Position numbers and translations under genes: made by a program
The notes under the pieces: model-generated
What the model saw: only the letters and a program-made list of their open reading frames with translations
What the model was told of the DNA's origin: nothing
Database searches by the model: none
Shown here: positions 27,095 through 37,003 of the stretch, piece by piece
Layout: every line of letters starts with the position of its first letter
How positions within the stretch are numbered: position 1 is the stretch's first letter
Assembly (NCBI RefSeq): GCF_040703125.1
Contig: NZ_CP160035.1
Coordinates: forward strand, 2,631,001 to 2,695,000
DNA from: Flavobacterium ovatum
GTDB lineage: Bacteria > Bacteroidota > Bacteroidia > Flavobacteriales > Flavobacteriaceae
Length of the DNA stretch: 64,000 bases
Direction of reading: 5' to 3'

Positions 27095-27862
27095 CTATAA
27101 AGCGATTGTCCCAATTGTTTTTGTCGCACCAACTTCGACAGAAATATTATTTATTGTCACGGGAATCAATGGAAGTACTGGAGTAACAGTCACACTATAG
27201 TTCCCGGCAGGAAGTCCCATCAAAAGGAAATTTCCTTCCGCATTTACATTTGTTGAATACGTTAATGTTACACCCGATTCAACTTTAGTGGCTGTAACAA
27301 CGGCTAATGCTCCTACAGGCGTTATACTACCTTTGATAGAACCACTTACTGCAGTTTCAATAGTTCTAATAACGGGTTTCAATTTATAAGCACCATTGCC
27401 TGTACTAACAATTGATTTATTGGCATCAAAATCAAGAAGTACATGATACATTATACCTTCTTGCAATGTTTGGTGTACTTGGAGTTTCAACCCTGACTGA
27501 TCTGCACTTGGAGTACTTAACGGATAGATTGTACCATCCACCACCACAGTGTTTCTTGTTCCCAGTATAAGTCTTATTTGCTCAACCTTAGAAATCCCTA
27601 ATTCGTCAGTGGCAATAAGTTTTTCCACTCCGTTTGATAATTTAAGGAGATCGTAAATTCCAGGAATCACATTTAAGGATACTGCTTGTCCTGCTTCACC
27701 AGTTACTTCAATACCTACAATATCAACATTTACTTCTGTATAAGGTCCTGGCGCATCAGTAATACTTACTGAGTAGGGATAAGATTTTGCATTATCATTG
27801 TTACAAGAATTCAATAGAAATCCAAACAAGATAAAGGATAGAATTACATTTAATTTTTTCAT
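27095..27862 (-). CDS. DUF4382-domain lipoprotein with carboxypeptidase-regulatory-like C-terminus
   Basis: This 255-residue lipoprotein has signal MKKLNVILSFILFGFLLNSC with lipobox LNSC (Cys20). Residues about 30-165 match DUF4382 (SVSITDAPGPYTEVNVDIVG, EQIRLILG, LDFDANKSIV). Residues about 170-255 form a Gly/Thr-rich CarboxypepD_reg-like beta domain (GSIKGSITPVGAL, GNFLLMGLPAGNYSV). It is expected in the periplasm or at the surface. The function of the family is unknown. It is transcribed alone: a terminator lies below and decayed DNA on both sides. Confidence 0.8.
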   Translation of the reverse strand: MKKLNVILSFILFGFLLNSCNNDNAKSYPYSVSITDAPGPYTEVNVDIVGIEVTGEAGQAVSLNVIPGIYDLLKLSNGVEKLIATDELGISKVEQIRLILGTRNTVVVDGTIYPLSTPSADQSGLKLQVHQTLQEGIMYHVLLDFDANKSIVSTGNGAYKLKPVIRTIETAVSGSIKGSITPVGALAVVTATKVESGVTLTYSTNVNAEGNFLLMGLPAGNYSVTVTPVLPLIPVTINNISVEVGATKTIGTIAL

Positions 27863-28340
27863 TTTTCAATTCTTTAAAGATTAATTATTAGCATTAATAG
27901 TTCTGTAAAGATGCCGCTATATTAATGATGAACTGTTACACGATTTTAGTAAAATGTTATACTATTTAAGGATTCAATATATTGATAATCAAGTGTATTG
28001 TGATATATGGTGCTTTGTAATATTGTCTAGTAGTATTTTCTATTTTACAGAGGTACGCTAAAGAAACACAGTTATTAGTTAAGTACCTCTACAAGGTTTG
28101 TGATTTTGTAGAAACATCAGATTACGTTAATCAACCATTTACAAAGAATTTCCACAAAGAGCAGACTAAAAAGGAATGAAGCAATTACAGTAACTACATT
28201 ATTTATTAAGTGCCAATAATTTGATTTTATCTTTTGAGAGGGATTACTTAACCTTTATACCAATAATGTTTGTAAAATAGTTCAATTGTCAGTTCTAGCA
28301 CAGTCGATAGCCGTTATTACATCTCGACTGCACTCGATGT
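27863..28340. other. AT-rich gap with a short coding relic, left of the IS element
   Basis: About 480 bp between the lipoprotein gene and the IS element. It holds the DUF4382 leader and one relic (28021-28179). The stretch at 28305-28340 (TCGACTGCACTCGATG) resembles a reverse copy of the sequence right of the IS element. Nothing else was recognised. Confidence 0.4.
28021..28179 (+). pseudogene. Short orphan coding fragment
   Basis: A 52-codon frame, open after a stop and with no start codon, translates into a protein-like sequence (RYAKETQLLVKYLYKVC, then NFHKEQTKKE and a stop). It is probably the 3' end of a lost gene. The family is not recognised. Confidence 0.3.
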
Positions 28341-29803
28341 CAATGTCATTAAGTTAAGGTTTTATCTAGTTGATTAACAGTTATTTAATTGATTTTAAAT
28401 TGGTAATATCGTATTATTTTTCTTGTATTTATACTGTAAAATATATAGTTTTGAATATGCCAAAGAACTCAATCGCGATAGTTGAAATATTAAAAGAAGT
28501 GATATTTAGTGATAAAATAAGAATTGAATTTAAAATGAATGATAAAGATTTTAGTCGAAAACGTAAACAGCCTTTTGGAGAAGTTTTACTTTTCATGTTC
28601 AATTTATTGAGAAAAAGTTTGGCAATAGAAATTGATAGTTTTATAAATCATCTTAATTCAAAACTCGAATCCGAGCCTATTAAAAATTTCACTAAAAGTG
28701 CTTTTGTTCAGAAAAGACAAAAGATAAATCCAGAGGTTTTTAAATATTTATCGAGAGTAATTATGGAAAACACTTACATTGAAAGAAATAAAAATGTCCA
28801 ACTATTTTATGGTTATAGACTCCTTGCAGTTGATGGTTCTACGGTTACTCTACCATATACAGAGAATTTAAAGAATGTATTTGGAGTATCAAAAAACAAC
28901 ACTAAAACAGTTCTAGTGCAAGGAAGGGCTTCTGTTTTGTATGACGTACTGAATCGTCTCGCATTGGATTCGTCGTTGAATAATTCAGCATTGGGAGAAA
29001 GACAATTGGCATTGAAACATTCTGATTATTGGGCCAAGAACGATTTGATTATATATGATAGAGGCTACGTGGGTTATGATTTTCAGTATGAACATTTTAA
29101 AAAGAATATAGATTATTTAATCAGAACAAGTGTTTCCCATAGTGACCTAATAAAAGATTTTGTAAAAAGCAAGAAACAATCAGCCATAGTTGATTTATTT
29201 CCAAATCAAAAACACGCTATAGTTGATAAGCAATACACAAAAGAGACATCGCTAAAAGTTCGATTAATTAGAATCGTTTTGTCTAATGGAGAAATTGAAG
29301 TTTTGATAACATCTTTATTGGATAGTCAAACTTTTCCAGCCAGTATATTTAAAGAATTATACTTTTTGAGATGGGGCATTGAGACATTTTACGACGAATT
29401 GAAAAACAAACTGAAATTGGAATACTTCACGGGTTATTCCAAAGCAAGTTTAGAACAGGACTTTTTCTGCACGATATTCATAAGTAATTTGCAATCGACC
29501 ATTGTAAATGACTTACAAGATGACTTAAAATTAAAGAACAAAACCACAAAACTGGATTACAAGATAAACACAAACTTGTCTTACGGTTTTTTAAAAAATA
29601 GAATACTAGAGTTGCTTTTTAAAGAAGCTCCTTTGGATGAAGTATTCGAAGAATTAGAAAATCTATTTCTTAAAAATACAATTCCAATTAGATTAAATCG
29701 GAATAATAAACGAGAAGCAGGTAAATATCTCAATCGAAAAAGACCTTTAGTACTTAAAAATCAGAAAGATGCAATATGAAAATTGCTTAACTTAATGACA
29801 TTG
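28341..29803 (+). mobile_element. IS4-family insertion sequence
   Basis: The 18-bp terminal inverted repeats are exact: CAATGTCATTAAGTTAAG at 28341-28358 and its complement at 29786-29803. They enclose one DDE transposase gene, for a length of about 1463 bp. The outer flanks also match in inverted form (ACTCGA + 3 nt on each side), so either the true ends are longer or the element sits in a palindromic repeat. No clear target-site duplication is visible. Confidence 0.88.
28457..29779 (+). CDS. IS4-family DDE transposase
   Basis: This transposase of about 440 residues carries out cut-and-paste transposition of the surrounding element. DDE residues: first Asp in LLAVDGSTVTLP, second in LIIYDRGYVGYDF, and Glu in the IS4 YREK signature YFLRWGIETFYDELKNK. 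The helical N-terminal domain includes FTKSAFVQKRQKINPEVF. The ATG at 28457 (MPKNSIAIVEI) is preferred over a TTG at 28370 whose extra residues are hydrophobic and unlike the family. The frame is intact and both inverted repeats are present, so the element may be active. Confidence 0.92.
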   Translation: MPKNSIAIVEILKEVIFSDKIRIEFKMNDKDFSRKRKQPFGEVLLFMFNLLRKSLAIEIDSFINHLNSKLESEPIKNFTKSAFVQKRQKINPEVFKYLSRVIMENTYIERNKNVQLFYGYRLLAVDGSTVTLPYTENLKNVFGVSKNNTKTVLVQGRASVLYDVLNRLALDSSLNNSALGERQLALKHSDYWAKNDLIIYDRGYVGYDFQYEHFKKNIDYLIRTSVSHSDLIKDFVKSKKQSAIVDLFPNQKHAIVDKQYTKETSLKVRLIRIVLSNGEIEVLITSLLDSQTFPASIFKELYFLRWGIETFYDELKNKLKLEYFTGYSKASLEQDFFCTIFISNLQSTIVNDLQDDLKLKNKTTKLDYKINTNLSYGFLKNRILELLFKEAPLDEVFEELENLFLKNTIPIRLNRNNKREAGKYLNRKRPLVLKNQKDAI

Positions 29804-29940
29804 TAGTCGAGTCCGCGTGAGGGATTGCAGCAGTCCGCCGCGGCGGACGCGTAAAGATATGAGCCGGACAACTATAAGGAAAGGGGCTTTGTCAATACAA
29901 AGTGAAATAAGCCCCTTTTTTTATTGATGGCACGCCCAAA
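29804..29940 (+). repeat. Interspersed GCGTGAGGG...GGCACGCCC repeat, copy 2, abutting the IS element
   Basis: Right of the IS: GTCGAGTCC, then GCGTGAGGG, a perfect 16-nt palindrome GTCCGCCGCGGCGGAC (29833-29848), a terminator-like hairpin AAGGGGCTT (29881-29889)/AAGCCCCTT (29909-29917) with T-run, and the shared end GGCACGCCCAAA. It has the same ends as the unit at 20133. The IS probably inserted in or beside this repeat. Confidence 0.65.
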
Positions 29941-29995
29941 TTATCAATCTAATAATGGGTAAAAAGTTGTTTTGAAATCCTTTGGCAGGGCATTC

Positions 29996-30024
29996 TTGGA
30001 ACTGAGTAATTTTTTGTACTTTTG
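29996..30024 (+). promoter_or_regulatory. Promoter of the ABC-F gene
   Basis: TTG at 29996-29998, an 18-nt spacer, then TACTTTTG at 30017-30024 (TAnnTTTG). It is 28 nt upstream of the ATG. Confidence 0.7.
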
Positions 30025-30042
30025 CCGAAATTTTATAAATAA

Positions 30043-31668
<1,626 letters not shown>

Positions 31669-31689
31669 ATTTGTTGTTTTAAAATAAAT

Positions 31690-31721
31690 AAAGACTCCTG
31701 GGATTTTCTCAGGAGTCTTTT
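31690..31721 (+). terminator. Terminator after the ABC-F gene
   Basis: AAAGACTCCTG (31690-31700) pairs with CAGGAGTCTTT (31710-31720), followed by T. It lies 22 nt past the stop. It is also properly placed to end the small minus-strand gene at 31737. Confidence 0.85.
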
Positions 31722-31736
31722 CATTTATGACTGTTT

Positions 31737-31910
31737 TTATTTTTTCCCGAATAGTTTACTTATTAAGAAGGCGCCTACAGCAATAATTGCAACGACAATG
31801 AAAATTCCGAAACCCATTCCGGCTTTAAAAATTCCACCAATTAGTTCGCAACTGGTAAAAACAGATAAGATTATAAAAAGCATAGCTATTTTGACGGTTA
31901 AATTTTTCAT
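31737..31910 (-). CDS. Small lipoprotein with C-terminal TM helix (57 aa)
   Basis: A complete 57-residue frame from ATG 31910 to TAA 31737. The opening KIAMLFIILSVFTSCELIGG has a signal peptide with lipobox FTSC (Cys21). A second hydrophobic segment, FGIFIVVAIIAVGAFLISKLFG, is followed by a basic end KK. Similar tiny lipoprotein/TM proteins are common in flavobacteria; the function is unknown. It is convergent with the ABC-F gene and shares its terminator. Confidence 0.65.
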   Translation of the reverse strand: MKNLTVKIAMLFIILSVFTSCELIGGIFKAGMGFGIFIVVAIIAVGAFLISKLFGKK

Positions 31911-32091
31911 GGTCTATATTTTTTAGGTTTTAAATTTTTAATAAAATTAGTCAATGTGTAAGGCTGTTTAGTTATAGAATTTAAAACAAAAGTTATGACA
32001 TTAACGGTTTGTATTGTGTGACGTATGAACTGCAGTAAAGAATTAAGGTTCTATTGCAACGTTTATTATTTAATTCATAAATCATATTTTG

Positions 32092-32099
32092 TATATTTG
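32092..32099 (+). promoter_or_regulatory. -7 promoter box of pyrR
   Basis: TATATTTG followed by C matches TAnnTTTG, 22 nt upstream of the ATG at 32122. The open frame upstream to 32089 runs through this box, which supports the later start. No convincing -33 TTG at the usual spacing. Confidence 0.6.
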
Positions 32100-32121
32100 C
32101 TACACAAACACTACAATTACT

Positions 32122-32661
32122 ATGACTCAAAAAGTATTGCTCACTTCTAAGGAAGTCAATATCATTCTGCATCGTTTGGCTTGTCAACTCATTGAGAATC
32201 ATTTAGATTTTTCGGATACGATATTAGTAGGGATTCAGCCTAGAGGAACGTATCTGGCAGAACGTCTTAAAACGTTACTAGAAACGGAATACCATACCCC
32301 GGAGATTCAGTTGGGTTATTTGGATATTACCTTCTTTAGAGACGATTTCCGAAGAACGGATAAACCATTGGAAGCCAATAAAACCAAAATTAATTTTATT
32401 GTCGAAAATAAAAAAGTCATTTTTATTGATGATGTGCTGTTTACGGGTAGAAGCATTCGTGCGGCTTTGACTGCGATTCAGTCTTTTGGTCGTCCGTCCG
32501 AAATTGAATTGTTGGTGTTAATTGACAGACGTTTTAGCCGTAATTTACCGATTCAACCCGATTATAGAGGACGTCAAGTCGATGCGATTAACGATGAAAA
32601 AGTAAAAGTGAACTGGGAAGAGAATGACGGAGAAGATTCTGTTTGTTTAATCACAAACTAA
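32122..32661 (+). CDS. pyrR: PyrR-type bifunctional pyrimidine regulator/uracil phosphoribosyltransferase
   Basis: This 179-residue type I phosphoribosyltransferase is of the PyrR family. The PRPP-binding loop is VIFIDDVLFTGRSIRAAL (99-116); other family motifs are GIQPRGTYLAERL (38-50) and LIDRRFSRNLPIQPDYRG. PyrR binds pyr mRNA or has UPRTase activity; which applies here is not visible, and no anti-terminator hairpin was identified between pyrR and pyrB. The ATG at 32122 is chosen over 32089. pyrB follows after 41 nt, the usual flavobacterial pyrR-pyrB pair. Confidence 0.93.
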   Translation: MTQKVLLTSKEVNIILHRLACQLIENHLDFSDTILVGIQPRGTYLAERLKTLLETEYHTPEIQLGYLDITFFRDDFRRTDKPLEANKTKINFIVENKKVIFIDDVLFTGRSIRAALTAIQSFGRPSEIELLVLIDRRFSRNLPIQPDYRGRQVDAINDEKVKVNWEENDGEDSVCLITN

Positions 32662-32702
32662 ATTTAAACCTTCATAAAACTCATAATTTAAGGAAATAGA
32701 AA

Positions 32703-33629
32703 ATGAAAGAATTAAGCGTAAATCATTTATTAGGAATCAAATACATTAATAAGAATGATATTGATCTAATTTTTGAAACAGCGGATCATTTTAAAGAAGT
32801 TATCAATCGTCCGATCAAGAAGGTACCTTCTTTGCGTGATATTACGATTGCCAATATATTTTTTGAAAACAGCACCAGAACTAAACTTTCGTTTGAACTG
32901 GCACAAAAACGTTTGTCTGCAGATGTAATAAGTTTTTCTGCAGCGCAATCCTCGGTAAAAAAAGGAGAGACGCTTATTGATACCGTCAATAATATTCTTT
33001 CGATGAAAGTTGACATGGTGGTGATGCGTCATGCAACTCCTGGAGCAGCTTACTTTTTGTCGAAAAATGTAAAAGCTAGTATTATTAATGCTGGTGACGG
33101 AGCTCACGAACATCCTACGCAAGCTTTATTAGACAGTTATTCGATAAGAGAAAAACTAGGTGATGTAGCGGGTAAAAAAGTGGTAATTGTGGGCGATATT
33201 CTGCATTCAAGAGTGGCTTTATCAAATATTTACGCATTGCAAATGCAAGGTGCAGAGGTGAAAGTTTGTGGACCCAAAACACTTATCCCAAAACATATAG
33301 AATCTCTAGGGGTAAAAGTAGAACCTAACTTACGAAAAGCATTAGTATGGTGTGATGTAGCTAATATGTTGCGGGTTCAAAACGAAAGAATGGATGTAAA
33401 TTTCTTTCCATCTACACGGGAATATGCCCAACAATATGGAGTAGATAAAGCGTTACTTGATTCCTTGAACAAAGAGATTGTCATCATGCACCCAGGACCA
33501 ATTAATAGAGGAGTAGAGATAACCTCAGATGTAGCAGATTCGCAACAATCAGTTATCTTGAATCAGGTCGAAAATGGCGTAGCGATCAGAATGGCAGTTA
33601 TTTACCTTTTAGCTTCAAAAATTCAATAA
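32703..33629 (+). CDS. pyrB: Aspartate carbamoyltransferase catalytic chain
   Basis: PyrB makes N-carbamoyl-aspartate, the second step of de novo pyrimidine synthesis. At 308 residues it has the normal length. Carbamoyl-phosphate site FFENSTRTKLSFE (about 53-65), mobile-loop region AQSSVKKGET, HEHPTQALLD-type motif (about 133-142) and the C-terminal HPGPINRGVEI. No pyrI regulatory chain follows. It is in an operon with pyrR and probably the small gene at 33672. Confidence 0.97.
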   Translation: MKELSVNHLLGIKYINKNDIDLIFETADHFKEVINRPIKKVPSLRDITIANIFFENSTRTKLSFELAQKRLSADVISFSAAQSSVKKGETLIDTVNNILSMKVDMVVMRHATPGAAYFLSKNVKASIINAGDGAHEHPTQALLDSYSIREKLGDVAGKKVVIVGDILHSRVALSNIYALQMQGAEVKVCGPKTLIPKHIESLGVKVEPNLRKALVWCDVANMLRVQNERMDVNFFPSTREYAQQYGVDKALLDSLNKEIVIMHPGPINRGVEITSDVADSQQSVILNQVENGVAIRMAVIYLLASKIQ

Positions 33630-33671
33630 TCCTTAGTAAATTAGCAAATCATTAATTTTAAAAGATAAAAT

Positions 33672-34004
33672 ATGAAAGTAGATGAAAAAGGAAATACAAT
33701 GACCTTAAAAGATACTCAAGGTGATTTTACTTCATTTTTAATGAAAGTGACACATCAATATAAGACCTACGAAAATCATAATATCATAATTGATCTTTTA
33801 GCTCACAAGGATATTACAACTGAAGATGTAATAGCACTTTTACCATTATCCAAACAACATAAAAAAGCAAAAAAATCTTTTATCGTTGTGGTTGGTGATT
33901 TTGATTACAATGCCATACCAACAAAATTGACTGTTGTTCCTACTTTACTTGAAGCGAATGACATTATAGATATGGAAGAAATTGAAAGAGATTTAGGATT
34001 CTAA
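33672..34004 (+). CDS. Small STAS-like protein of unknown function
   Basis: This 110-residue cytoplasmic protein alternates beta-strands and helices: NIIIDLLAHKDITTEDVIALL, KSFIVVVGDFDYNAI, then VVPTLLEANDIIDMEEIERDLG. The layout and the 'VPTLLEA' segment resemble STAS/anti-anti-sigma domains, but the phosphorylatable Ser motif is not evident. It sits between pyrB (42 nt gap) and RNase Z (80 nt gap), a fixed neighbourhood in flavobacteria. The function is unknown. Confidence 0.6.
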   Translation: MKVDEKGNTMTLKDTQGDFTSFLMKVTHQYKTYENHNIIIDLLAHKDITTEDVIALLPLSKQHKKAKKSFIVVVGDFDYNAIPTKLTVVPTLLEANDIIDMEEIERDLGF

Positions 34005-34084
34005 AAAGTTTAATTGTTTAAAAGATTAATCGCTTGATTTTCTTTAAAATGTTTTAAACAAATAACCAGTTAATCGAATACAGT

Positions 34085-34990
34085 TTGAAACTAACCATAT
34101 TAGGTTGTTACGCAGCCACACCTCGTACTTTTACCAATCCTACAGCACAGGTATTAGAAATAAAAAACCGATTGTTCTTGATTGATTGTGGAGAAGGTAC
34201 TCAGGTGCAATTACGTAAAAATAAAATAAAATTTTCAAAAATTAATCACGTCTTCATTTCTCATTTACATGGTGATCATTTTTTTGGGCTAATAGGTTTA
34301 ATTTCTACTTTTAGTTTATTAGGTAGAACTACTGATTTACATATTTATGGTCCCAAGGGTATTAAGGAAATTTCACTTTTGCAATTAAAATTATCTAACT
34401 CTTGGACGAATTATAAATTGTTTTTCCATGAAATAGTGTCGGAGGAAAGTAAAGTGATTTTTGAAGATGATAAAGTGATAGTCAAAACCATTCCTCTTAA
34501 ACATCGTGTTTATACCAATGGTTTTTTGTTCCAAGAAAAATTAGACAAACGAAAACTGAATGTTGAAGCTGTTGAAAGGTATAAAATTGATACTTGTTTT
34601 TATCAAAATATAAAAAACGGAAAAGACATCACATTGGATAATGGTGATGTTATCGAAAATGGAGAATTGACTTTTGATCCAATAGCTCCTAAAAGTTATG
34701 CCTTTTGTTCGGATACTGTCTATAATGAAGCTATTTTACCGGTGATTGAAGGTGTCGATGTTCTGTACCATGAATCGACTTTTTTGGACTCGGAAAAAGT
34801 ACTAGCGAATAAAACCATGCACTCCACAGCCATAGAAGCAGCAACGATAGCAATGAAGTCGAATGCGAAGCAATTAATTTTAGGACATTATTCTACTAGA
34901 TATGAGTCTATTGAATTGTTTCAAAAAGAAGCGAAAACTGTTTTTTCAGAAGTGTGGCTAGCAGATGACGGTAAAAGTTTTGATTTATAG
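34085..34990 (+). CDS. rnz: Ribonuclease Z
   Basis: RNase Z is the metallo-beta-lactamase-fold endonuclease that trims the 3' ends of tRNA precursors. It is 301 residues. The zinc ligands are in FISHLHGDHFFGL (HxHxDH), with further ligands in CSDTVYNE, YHESTF and LGHYSTRY (late His). The start is a TTG at 34085 giving MKLTILGCYAATP, the expected N-terminus. Since tRNA-Ser here does not encode CCA, an RNase Z is needed for tRNA maturation. Confidence 0.95.
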   Translation: MKLTILGCYAATPRTFTNPTAQVLEIKNRLFLIDCGEGTQVQLRKNKIKFSKINHVFISHLHGDHFFGLIGLISTFSLLGRTTDLHIYGPKGIKEISLLQLKLSNSWTNYKLFFHEIVSEESKVIFEDDKVIVKTIPLKHRVYTNGFLFQEKLDKRKLNVEAVERYKIDTCFYQNIKNGKDITLDNGDVIENGELTFDPIAPKSYAFCSDTVYNEAILPVIEGVDVLYHESTFLDSEKVLANKTMHSTAIEAATIAMKSNAKQLILGHYSTRYESIELFQKEAKTVFSEVWLADDGKSFDL

Positions 34991-35021
34991 TAATTAAAGT
35001 AGGATAGAAAAAAAATAAACA

Positions 35022-35678
35022 ATGAATGATTTAAGTAACTACAGAAAGTCTTATGAGAAAAGCGAATTATTAGAATCATCTATTCCGGAAGATCCTATTA
35101 ATCTTTTTAACAGATGGTTTCATGAAGTAGAAGACTTTGGCGGTCCCGAAGGTTCGGGAGAAGAAGTGAATGCCATGACTGTTTCTACTTTTGGTTTAGA
35201 TGGGTTTCCAAAAGCCAGAGTGGTTTTACTCAAGAAATTTTCAGAAGAAGGTTTTGTTTTTTATACCAATTACAATTCAGAAAAAGGAAAAGCAATTCTT
35301 AAAAATCCAAATGTGTGCTTGTCTTTCTTTTGGCATTCTATGGAGCGTCAAGTCATCATAAAAGGAATCGCAAGCAAAGTACCCGAAAATATTTCCGATA
35401 ATTATTTTGACTCCAGACCAGACGGAAGTAAGTTAGGCGCAGTTGTTTCTAACCAAAGTGAAGTGATTCCCTCTCGTGATTATTTAGAAACGGAACTAAA
35501 AAAATTAGAAACTCAATTTGAAAATAAGTCTATTCCGCGTCCTAATCATTGGGGAGGTTTTGTTGTAAATCCCATTGAAGTTGAATTTTGGCAAGGAAGG
35601 GCCAATCGTTTACACGATAGGATACGATACACAATACAAGAAGATTATGGATGGAAAATGGAACGCATGGCTCCATAG
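35022..35678 (+). CDS. pdxH: Pyridoxamine 5'-phosphate oxidase
   Basis: PdxH is the FMN enzyme that makes pyridoxal phosphate from PNP/PMP. It is 218 residues with normal family landmarks: NAMTVSTFGLDGFPKARVVLLK, FYTNYNSEKGKAI, FWHSMERQVIIKG, SRPDGSKLGAVVSNQSEVI and the C-terminal EFWQGRANRLHDRI. It lies 31 nt after rnz and is closed by a strong terminator. Confidence 0.97.
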   Translation: MNDLSNYRKSYEKSELLESSIPEDPINLFNRWFHEVEDFGGPEGSGEEVNAMTVSTFGLDGFPKARVVLLKKFSEEGFVFYTNYNSEKGKAILKNPNVCLSFFWHSMERQVIIKGIASKVPENISDNYFDSRPDGSKLGAVVSNQSEVIPSRDYLETELKKLETQFENKSIPRPNHWGGFVVNPIEVEFWQGRANRLHDRIRYTIQEDYGWKMERMAP

Positions 35679-35699
35679 TTATATAAAGTACATTAGTAT

Positions 35700-35739
35700 A
35701 AATAGGCTATTTCACATTATGTGAGATAGCCTATTTTCT
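35700..35739 (+). terminator. Terminator after pdxH
   Basis: AATAGGCTAT plus TCAC pairs with GTGA plus ATAGCCTATT around a 5-nt loop, followed by TTT. The rest of the 308-bp gap to the first CAP gene is AT-rich; only the conserved inverted repeat at 35941 stands out. Confidence 0.8.
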
Positions 35740-35940
35740 TTGGTAGCAATTTTCTAGTTATTGATGGTTTACATTTATAGTTGTTTTGTTTTTAATAAAT
35801 TAAAAATAATTAAAAACACACTTAATTGTAAGGTATAACACATTATTAGTGTTTGTTTTATGTAGTTCGTCGGGTTTATTGTGTTTTTAATCGATGTTTT
35901 ATGTAGGTTTGAATAATAAAATAAAACAATAACAATCATT

Positions 35941-35969
35941 TTAAAGTGTTTGCCCCACATCTACTTTAA
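35941..35969 (+). promoter_or_regulatory. Conserved upstream inverted repeat, CAP gene 1
   Basis: TTAAAGT, 15 nt (including GTTTGCCCCACATC without the first base), then ACTTTAA. It ends 18 nt before the ATG. The same box is repeated at 36956 before the second CAP gene, while the nearby spacers differ, so it is probably functional: a leader hairpin, operator or promoter part. Confidence 0.5.
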
Positions 35970-35987
35970 ACTTTAACTACTAAAATT

Positions 35988-36494
35988 ATGAAAACAAATA
36001 TACTTCGTATCGCATTACTTGCAGTAGTAATCTTCACAATGAATTCTTGTTCTTCAGACTCATCTGAGGTAGCAGATACCAATACCAATTTGACTAGTAA
36101 AGTGGTTGATTATGATTATAATGAGATGGAAGTAACAACAATGGATTTGATTAATAAATATAGAGTTAGTGTTGGCTTGAATCCTTTAGAAAGAATTAAT
36201 CATATATCGTTTAAATCCGAAGAGCACGATGAATATATGATAAGTAATAAAGTTGTTAATCATAATGATTTTGTGGCACGTTCAGAAAACATAATCAAAG
36301 TTTTAGGAGCTAAAAAAGTAGGAGAGAATGTTGCTTATAATTTCAATACAGCTGAATCAGTGGTAGCTGCATGGCTAAACAGTCCAGCTCATAAAGAAAA
36401 TATTGTTGGTAATTATACTCACTTTGGAATTGCTATAAAAATGGATCCGGATACGGGGAAAAAATATTATACTAATATTTTTGCAAAAATATAA
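35988..36494 (+). CDS. CAP/SCP-domain lipoprotein (paralogue 1 of 3)
   Basis: This 168-residue lipoprotein starts with a signal ending in the lipobox NSC|SS (Cys near residue 21). A CAP (SCP/PR1-like) domain follows at about 45-168, with HNDFVARSENI (first His), VGENVAYNF, VVAAWLNSPAHKENIVG (second His, 'SxxHxxNI') and FGIAIK at the end. CAP proteins bind sterols, glycans or act as proteases in other organisms; here the activity is unknown. It is about 80% identical by eye to the next gene, so this is a tandem duplication. Each copy has its own terminator and similar upstream box. Confidence 0.88.
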   Translation: MKTNILRIALLAVVIFTMNSCSSDSSEVADTNTNLTSKVVDYDYNEMEVTTMDLINKYRVSVGLNPLERINHISFKSEEHDEYMISNKVVNHNDFVARSENIIKVLGAKKVGENVAYNFNTAESVVAAWLNSPAHKENIVGNYTHFGIAIKMDPDTGKKYYTNIFAKI

Positions 36495-36588
36495 TTTCAT
36501 CAAAAAGTAAAGAAAGCTTTTTGGAAATTATTCACGAGAGATCTAGTCCTAAATAAACAATATCAGTTTTTAGACAAAATATTTAATT

Positions 36589-36623
36589 AAACACTTGTAA
36601 AACGTTTTTACAAGTGTTTTTTG
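36589..36623 (+). terminator. Terminator after CAP gene 1
   Basis: AAACACTTGTAAAA pairs with TTTTACAAGTGTTT around a tiny loop and ends in a T-run. It lies 95 nt past the stop. The remaining 330 bp up to 36955 is AT-rich, with no gene seen. Confidence 0.8.
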
Positions 36624-36955
36624 TTTTATTATATTCTCATTTGGAGTTAGTGTATAAAATAGAATAATAAGGTCGTAATTCATTGTATTTATTGTTTGAT
36701 CAGTAATATCACTTGAACTATGTGATTTTAAAAAAGGATGTAAGATACTCCTCTTGTTTTTAGTTTATAATAGGTTTTAAATTTTTTTATTTTTTGGTCT
36801 TTGATATTGTTCCTTAATCTTGTTATAATAATTTAGATAGGTTAAATCTTATAATAAAAACAAATAAACGCACTTAGTCGATTATTTAGTGTGTTTTATC
36901 GGTAAAGTGTGTACATTTGAATAAGAAAATGAAATAATAGAATTCAATAATAATA

Positions 36956-36984
36956 TTAAAGTGTTTGCCCCACATCTACTTTAA
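36956..36984 (+). promoter_or_regulatory. Conserved upstream inverted repeat, CAP gene 2
   Basis: Same TTAAAGT-N15-ACTTTAA box as at 35941, identical over at least 29 nt, ending 19 nt before the ATG at 37004. The third CAP gene lacks it. Confidence 0.5.
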
Positions 36985-37003
36985 ATTTAATCTACTAAAA
37001 TTT

